Assembly (NCBI GenBank): GCA_020632495.1
Contig: JACKFL010000006.1
Span: 1,488,001 to 1,552,000 of the forward strand
Reading direction: 5' to 3'
Origin: Candidatus Omnitrophota bacterium
GTDB lineage: Bacteria > Omnitrophota > Gorgyraeia > Zapsychrales > Zapsychraceae
Length of the DNA stretch: 64,000 nucleotides
Part shown: positions 59,418 through 64,000 of the stretch, piece by piece
Position numbering within the stretch: the stretch's first letter is position 1
How the letters are laid out: every line of letters begins with the position of its first letter
The notes under the pieces: model-generated
Databases searched by the model: none
Told to the model about the DNA's origin: nothing
What the model saw: only the letters and a program-made list of their open reading frames with translations
Translations under genes and position numbers: made by a program

Positions 59418-60152
59418 ATGAAAAAAGTACACATACTCCTCTATGTGCTGTGCATGATACTTGCGCCTCACAGTGCCCAGGCGGATATCCTGGAATTGGA
59501 CCCGCAGACCTTCCTTTACGTTAATGAAATCCCGGCAGCATGGGAGTATATCGATTTCAGCGAATACAACGATGTCGATCTGCTCACAAACGGCCCTATC
59601 AACGTCGGTGGCGCCAGCGGTGAGCTGGTGACGTTCACCGCTAACTCCACAAATCCGCCCCCCATCAATCCGCCAACCGCCTTATTAGGCAACGGGATAG
59701 TCGATCTTGGAGTCAACGGCATGTGGGACTCCAACCGGGAAGGTTATGTCGCTTCACCGAATGCTCCGGGAAGTTCGGTTGATTTTGTATTCGATAGGCC
59801 AATCAAGGGCATCGGAGCCCTGTTTAGCGCGTATCAGCTGGATCAGGAAATTGGAATTCAATTCTATATCGGCTACCGTGAAGGGAGCGGCGTCCTACAA
59901 ACAACCCCTTTCGCTATTCTCGGTCAGATAGTGGACCCCGATCTGGAACCGGCCTCCAAAAACACCGGGTTGCAAATTGGACTATACACCACCAACCCGC
60001 AGGGATTGAATTTCATCACTCTGACCACGGGCTCTCAGCTTGTGGTCGATGATGTGCGGTTCACCCGCACCGCCGTTCCCGAACCCGCCAGCCTGCTGCT
60101 CTTCGGTATAGGCATGACCGGTGCTGCGCTGACCCGCCGACGCGAGCGCTAA
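59418..60152 (+). CDS. PEP-CTERM sorted exported protein
   Basis: The 244-aa protein has a signal peptide ending ...HSAQAD. The middle is a beta sandwich of unknown family (VDFVFDRPIKGIGALFSAYQ, IGIQFYIGY, LVVDDVRFTR). The C-terminus is a textbook PEP-CTERM signal: VPEPASLLLFG, a hydrophobic helix and RRRER. It would be cut and sorted to the envelope by an exosortase. No exosortase is in the window. Confidence 0.9.
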   Translation: MKKVHILLYVLCMILAPHSAQADILELDPQTFLYVNEIPAAWEYIDFSEYNDVDLLTNGPINVGGASGELVTFTANSTNPPPINPPTALLGNGIVDLGVNGMWDSNREGYVASPNAPGSSVDFVFDRPIKGIGALFSAYQLDQEIGIQFYIGYREGSGVLQTTPFAILGQIVDPDLEPASKNTGLQIGLYTTNPQGLNFITLTTGSQLVVDDVRFTRTAVPEPASLLLFGIGMTGAALTRRRER

Positions 60153-60265
60153 GACGGATCACCCGCTCTGCCAAACTTTCAATTCCCCTGCCCCGCATCT
60201 CTGCTACAATAGTTCCGGCAGGAATACCGTTCTTCACCCGAGACCTACAAACGCCTCAGCGGTTT

Positions 60266-60970
60266 ATGGTAAAACGCTTAACTTTGTTGCTGTGCCTCCT
60301 CCTTTCCGGGCCTGTCCTGCAGGCCCGCGCCGAACTTCCATCCCCTGTCGTGCACTACACCTTTGACGACGGCGACGCGCGCGAGGTCACGGGCAGCGGC
60401 CGAGAAGGCCGGGTACACGGGGCAGCGCCTTTTCGCGGGATCCGCGGCCGCTCGATGAGTTTCGACGGTCAGGACGATTTCATCAGTCTCGGCAACCTCG
60501 ACATCGATTCCGGCGAAATGACCATGATGGCCTGGATGCTCGCCTACTCCTTCCGCATCCACGACGCGCGCATCATCTCCAAATCCACCAGCACCGCGGG
60601 AAACGATCACATTTTTATGCTCAGCACCTTTGATCAGCACGGCACCCGGCTGCGCTTCCGGCTGAGGACCGATGACGGCTTTCCGACCAAGACGTTTGTC
60701 GCGCCTCTCGGCCATCTGTACGCCGGCGAGTGGATTCATGTCGCCGCGACCTACGACGGCCGGCACATGCGCTTATTCAAGGACGGCGTCGAGGTCGGCA
60801 AGACATCCAAGACCGGCCGCGTGGCCATGGACCCCAGCATCCCGGTGTGGATCGGCCGCAATCCGGACGGCCGCCGGCCGTTTCATGGTCTCATCGACGA
60901 TGTGCGCATCTACGACCACGCGCTAAGCGCCGCACAAATCCGCACGATTATCGAGGAGGGAAATCAATAA
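60266..60970 (+). CDS. Exported LamG-like domain protein
   Basis: The 234-aa protein has a signal peptide ending ...LQARAE. It is almost entirely one LamG/concanavalin A-like domain: VVHYTFDDG at the start, GRSMSFDGQDDFISLG, MTMMAWMLAYSF, WIHVAATYDGRHMRLFKDG and FHGLIDDVRIYDHALS near the end. Such domains bind glycans or Ca. Its TAA overlaps the ATG of the next gene by one base (TAATG), so they are co-translated. A weak promoter (TACAAT, 60205-60210) lies upstream. Confidence 0.9.
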   Translation: MVKRLTLLLCLLLSGPVLQARAELPSPVVHYTFDDGDAREVTGSGREGRVHGAAPFRGIRGRSMSFDGQDDFISLGNLDIDSGEMTMMAWMLAYSFRIHDARIISKSTSTAGNDHIFMLSTFDQHGTRLRFRLRTDDGFPTKTFVAPLGHLYAGEWIHVAATYDGRHMRLFKDGVEVGKTSKTGRVAMDPSIPVWIGRNPDGRRPFHGLIDDVRIYDHALSAAQIRTIIEEGNQ

Positions 60971-63900
60971 TGCCGGCCACCGTATCATCATCCCCCGGCC
61001 GTGACAACCGCCTGTCCGCTTTGCGATGCGTCCGCGATATCCGTGCGCTCGAACAGCAGTGGATGGCGGCCCTGCGCGCAGCAGTTGCCGGTCCGCGGAT
61101 TTCCACCGACCAGCTCGCCGACTGCGCCGCCGCTTATGAGGCCCTGGTAGCCTATACATATTCCCTTCAGTTTTTACAGCGTGACGCGTCCACCGACCTC
61201 GACCGCCTGCTGGAAAATTACGGCCGCGAGCTGGAACGCATCAACAAAGACGCGCGGATGTGGCTGACGATTGCCCTGGACATGTCCGGTGACGAAAACA
61301 TCAGCGCCCGGCGTAAACGGCGCGCCCGCAAGTTCACTCCGGCAGCGATTAAAGAGGAAGCTGCCACCGCATGGGAGGCGCTTGCGGCCGGATACGCGGC
61401 AACCGCGGACGGCGCCGCCGTCATAGCCCTCAAACAACAACGCGACGCCTGCGATCACGGCTCCGCGGCGTGGCGCACCTTCAACCGCCGGCTGATCGAG
61501 GCTATCCGCGACCAGTCCGCCAACGCCGTCAATTCCGCCTGCCTGCGGATCGACCGCCTGTTCGAACGCGTCATTTACCGTGAGTCCGCGCAGCATCTGT
61601 TTGCTCCCGAAGCATCCGATCCCGGTCCCGGCGATGAGTTTAAACGCGGCATGCTGGTCCGCCGCGTGGAAGACTGGATCCGCGGCTATCTCCCCGGCGC
61701 CGCGCGGGAAGACGACGTGGACCGCGCCGTGTCGGAACGGTTCTCCAAGGATTTGCGCACTAAGCTCCTGCGCCGGCGCACCCGCCAGGCCCTGATCGCC
61801 CTGGCGCTGGCCGCAGCCGCCGCCGGCATCATCTATTTTCTGCAGACCTCGCGCATCGACAATGATCTTTGGGACGGCTTCAGCACAGGCGCTCAGAAGT
61901 TATTCGGCTTCGATCCGGCCGCCCGCCGGATGCGTCAACGGCGTAAATTCTTTGCCGATCAGATCGTGGCCATCAACCGGACCTACACGGAGGAAGGCCT
62001 CCTGGACAAGGCGCGCGAATTCGAAGAAGGCAATTTCGCCAACGAGCAGGAACGCGCGATGTTCTTTGCCGAGAATGTACTGAAGGGTTATTTCCTCTTA
62101 CTTACGGACCGTAAAACATCCGGACGCTTCAAGGACCGCATCCTCGATACCGCCCGCAACTACGACGACGACATCCATCATCACCTGCACAGCCTGACGG
62201 CGATGTTTTCCTCGGACAAAATGACGGAGTCGCACTTCCGCATCCATACGTTGATGTTGCGCCGGGCCTTTACGGACAAAGGCGTCTTCCCTTTTCTGTT
62301 TCTGTCGCTGTACAAAAATCACCCCTACGTCTTCCTGTATCCGGAGAGGATCATCGACGAATACTATTTTGAAGACACTCACATGAAACAGCTCGGGCTC
62401 AATGTCCCCTGGTACAGTCACGCGGCCAATATTCCTCTGGTCGCGCACATCATCGAAGGCAAGACCTACCCCTTCCATGACCGGGCCGGCTATTTCGAAG
62501 GACAATACGCGATCGTCTTCAATCATATCGCGGCCGATGCGCGCTGGACCGCGTGGCACGAGTTCGGCCACTCCCTGGACCAAATGCGCAACAAGTTCGG
62601 CAAGCAGCCCTACCCGGCGAACGTCGAGGTGCACGCCATGCTCATGCCGATGATTTTCGGTGACGATCCGGTCCGTTATGTCCGCGGCGAACTCGTCCGC
62701 AAGGTGTCGGTCGGGGACCCGCGCGACCTCTATGTCCAGGCGGCCAAAGGGATCCTCAACGGCCTGGTAACGTATTCCGGCGGACCGAACCAGGACCTGC
62801 CCCTGATCCAGGATGACTTCCGCCCGCGTGATGTGACCCGGGTGGTGAACTGGGCCATCACCTTGTCCGCGGAGGATCTGCGTACGGCCGGACGCGAACT
62901 TTATCTGAATTCCGCCAAATATTTATCCACCGCGGGCGGCGGAACATATCGTGGCCACTTCACCAATGCCGAGGAAGTGGTGGCCGGCGCGCACGGACCG
63001 CCCACGGTCCACTTTACCATCGACAACCTCGGCGACGTCGACTTCACCTCCGAAGGCAGCACCCGCTTTATCCGCGACGGCCCGCAGGACGCCGCCACCC
63101 CCAAGGATTTGTGGTCCTTTATCAAGGCCGTGATTTATATCACCCTGCATCCGGGCGCGACGACCAAGCGCCGCGATTCACTCGAGGCCTTGGTCTCCTC
63201 GATCTTGATCTTCGTCTTTGTGGAAGGCCTGTTGATGCTCATTCAGTGGCTGGGCTCACCTTTGCGCCGACGGAAGTACAGCGGCGTCCTTCCGCAGAAG
63301 ATCATCAACGAGATCTATGACGCCAACCCGTGGAGCGACGGCCGCTCGACGGGTGAGGAACAGGGAGAACGCGCGCTGCTGGCCCGCTACTTTCAAAAGC
63401 CGCCGGCCTTTCTGGATGAAGAGCTGATCGCCGATATCGCGTCGTTCAAGGCCGCGGCGGACAAAAAGCGCCGGGTCCTGTTTGACGTCTGCCTGACCCT
63501 GGCCCCGTGGCAGCCGTCCCGCTCGGAGGTCCGCACCCGGCGGCACAACCTGCTCTTCTGGCTCCCCTTCATCGGTCCGGTCATGGCACGCTGGGCGTGG
63601 CTCATGCCGCGGCAGCGGCCTTTTCATCAGCGCGAGGCGTTCAACTCGCGTCTACGGGCCTTGTGCCTCTCCATCCGCGAAGACACGCCGCTGGAAAATT
63701 TCCTGGAAGACTTTAAACGCATCATGCTCGAGTTTCAATCTGAGGCGGTCCGGGAAACGGTGGAGTACGAGGACGACGCGGCGTTTCTCGACGCCTTGGA
63801 AGAACAGGTCCACGCGGGCATCAATGCGGCGGGAGCGCGCCTGACACTGCGCAAACCCATGGTGTCCCATCGGGCGGTGCAGAATTATCATGAGGACGTG

Positions 63901-64000
63901 GACTTCGACCGTCTCGACAGGTACGTCTTCGGAGACGACATCAAACGCATCGACTGGCGCGCCACGGCCCGGGCGGCCAACAACGAACCGCTCGTCCGCA
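60970..64000 (+). CDS. Large membrane protein: HEXXH metallopeptidase-like region plus DUF58 (3' end outside window)
   Basis: The frame is open from the ATG at 60970 (AGGAGGG upstream) to the window edge, at least 1,010 codons. Residues 1-275 are helical and soluble; a membrane segment follows (about 277-296). A large region then contains WTAWHEFGHSLD with HEXXH at His530 and His534, then NVEVHAMLMPMIFG, where Glu could be the third zinc ligand. A second membrane segment lies at about 737-762 and a third near 861-880. After it comes the start of a DUF58 domain: DRYVFGDDIKRIDWRATARA. DUF58 proteins are often MoxR partners. A metallopeptidase-DUF58 fusion is unusual. The end of DUF58 is cut off. 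Confidence 0.88.
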   Translation, partial: MPATVSSSPGRDNRLSALRCVRDIRALEQQWMAALRAAVAGPRISTDQLADCAAAYEALVAYTYSLQFLQRDASTDLDRLLENYGRELERINKDARMWLTIALDMSGDENISARRKRRARKFTPAAIKEEAATAWEALAAGYAATADGAAVIALKQQRDACDHGSAAWRTFNRRLIEAIRDQSANAVNSACLRIDRLFERVIYRESAQHLFAPEASDPGPGDEFKRGMLVRRVEDWIRGYLPGAAREDDVDRAVSERFSKDLRTKLLRRRTRQALIALALAAAAAGIIYFLQTSRIDNDLWDGFSTGAQKLFGFDPAARRMRQRRKFFADQIVAINRTYTEEGLLDKAREFEEGNFANEQERAMFFAENVLKGYFLLLTDRKTSGRFKDRILDTARNYDDDIHHHLHSLTAMFSSDKMTESHFRIHTLMLRRAFTDKGVFPFLFLSLYKNHPYVFLYPERIIDEYYFEDTHMKQLGLNVPWYSHAANIPLVAHIIEGKTYPFHDRAGYFEGQYAIVFNHIAADARWTAWHEFGHSLDQMRNKFGKQPYPANVEVHAMLMPMIFGDDPVRYVRGELVRKVSVGDPRDLYVQAAKGILNGLVTYSGGPNQDLPLIQDDFRPRDVTRVVNWAITLSAEDLRTAGRELYLNSAKYLSTAGGGTYRGHFTNAEEVVAGAHGPPTVHFTIDNLGDVDFTSEGSTRFIRDGPQDAATPKDLWSFIKAVIYITLHPGATTKRRDSLEALVSSILIFVFVEGLLMLIQWLGSPLRRRKYSGVLPQKIINEIYDANPWSDGRSTGEEQGERALLARYFQKPPAFLDEELIADIASFKAAADKKRRVLFDVCLTLAPWQPSRSEVRTRRHNLLFWLPFIGPVMARWAWLMPRQRPFHQREAFNSRLRALCLSIREDTPLENFLEDFKRIMLEFQSEAVRETVEYEDDAAFLDALEEQVHAGINAAGARLTLRKPMVSHRAVQNYHEDVDFDRLDRYVFGDDIKRIDWRATARAANNEPLVR

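Noticed and set aside
1..64000. CRISPR array, rRNA operon, prophage or IS element
   Set aside because: No regularly spaced repeats, rRNA segments, phage structural genes or transposase motifs were seen on either strand.

Overview
The window looks like chromosomal DNA of an uncultured member of the Omnitrophota (former candidate division OP3). The call rests on three very large exported proteins that share an N-terminal domain of about 340 residues and a C-terminal GGIDLN...GFxPVIIN tail, a combination I associate with that lineage; no rRNA is present to confirm it. Other traits fit an uncultured PVC-like or delta-like Gram-negative: dockerin-bearing exported proteins, a PEP-CTERM protein and many lipoproteins. 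Most of the window is GC-rich. One islet at about 51.9-53.0 kb is clearly AT-rich. Layout: 0-3.4 kb holds small lipoproteins and membrane proteins, including DUF2199 and an OB-fold-like lipoprotein. From 3.5 to 31.8 kb lies the main feature, a glycogen-type alpha-glucan locus read leftward. A giant gene comes first (4,028 codons from its likely start to its end), carrying GH13, branching enzyme GlgB, two tandem glycogen synthases GlgA with linker domains, a P-loop domain and a GH77 glucanotransferase. It is interrupted once by an in-frame TAA at 31002-31004. Next on that strand are five small genes (TPR, PhoD, membrane, exported, sulfotransferase), and on the other strand an Asp/Glu racemase overlapping an ATP-grasp gene. 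Then come a phosphorylase-like protein of 1,731 aa and a PTS Enzyme I-like protein of 1,638 aa, translationally coupled by an ATGA overlap. The giant gene and the phosphorylase-like gene have near-identical promoters (TTGNNT-N16-TATACT) and share a bipartite sequence in their long 5' leaders, which suggests common control. 32-41 kb carries a FetB-like permease, a HupE/UreJ protein, a 2OG-Fe(II) oxygenase, a phosphodiester glycosidase, a GbsR-type regulator with a ferritin-like/kinase operon, and dockerin and carbohydrate-binding exported proteins. 41-51 kb carries a YadG/YadH-type ABC exporter, a DUF3857-transglutaminase membrane protein, TPR and polytopic membrane proteins, a second dockerin protein, lipoproteins and an esterase. 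At 51.4 kb a tRNA-Asn with a consensus promoter is followed by a partial copy of its 3' end and by the AT-rich islet, which encodes two unknown proteins, one HEPN-like. 53-61 kb is a rightward series of small exported or membrane proteins, several with a -10 box only 5-9 nt before the start codon (apparently leaderless). The right edge cuts a protein with an HEXXH metallopeptidase motif joined to the start of a DUF58 domain. Reading the parts together, the glucan locus holds synthesis, branching, rearrangement and phosphorolysis modules on a few secreted chains. Two of those modules (phosphorylase and Enzyme I) have changed catalytic residues, so a structural or regulatory role is as likely as catalysis.
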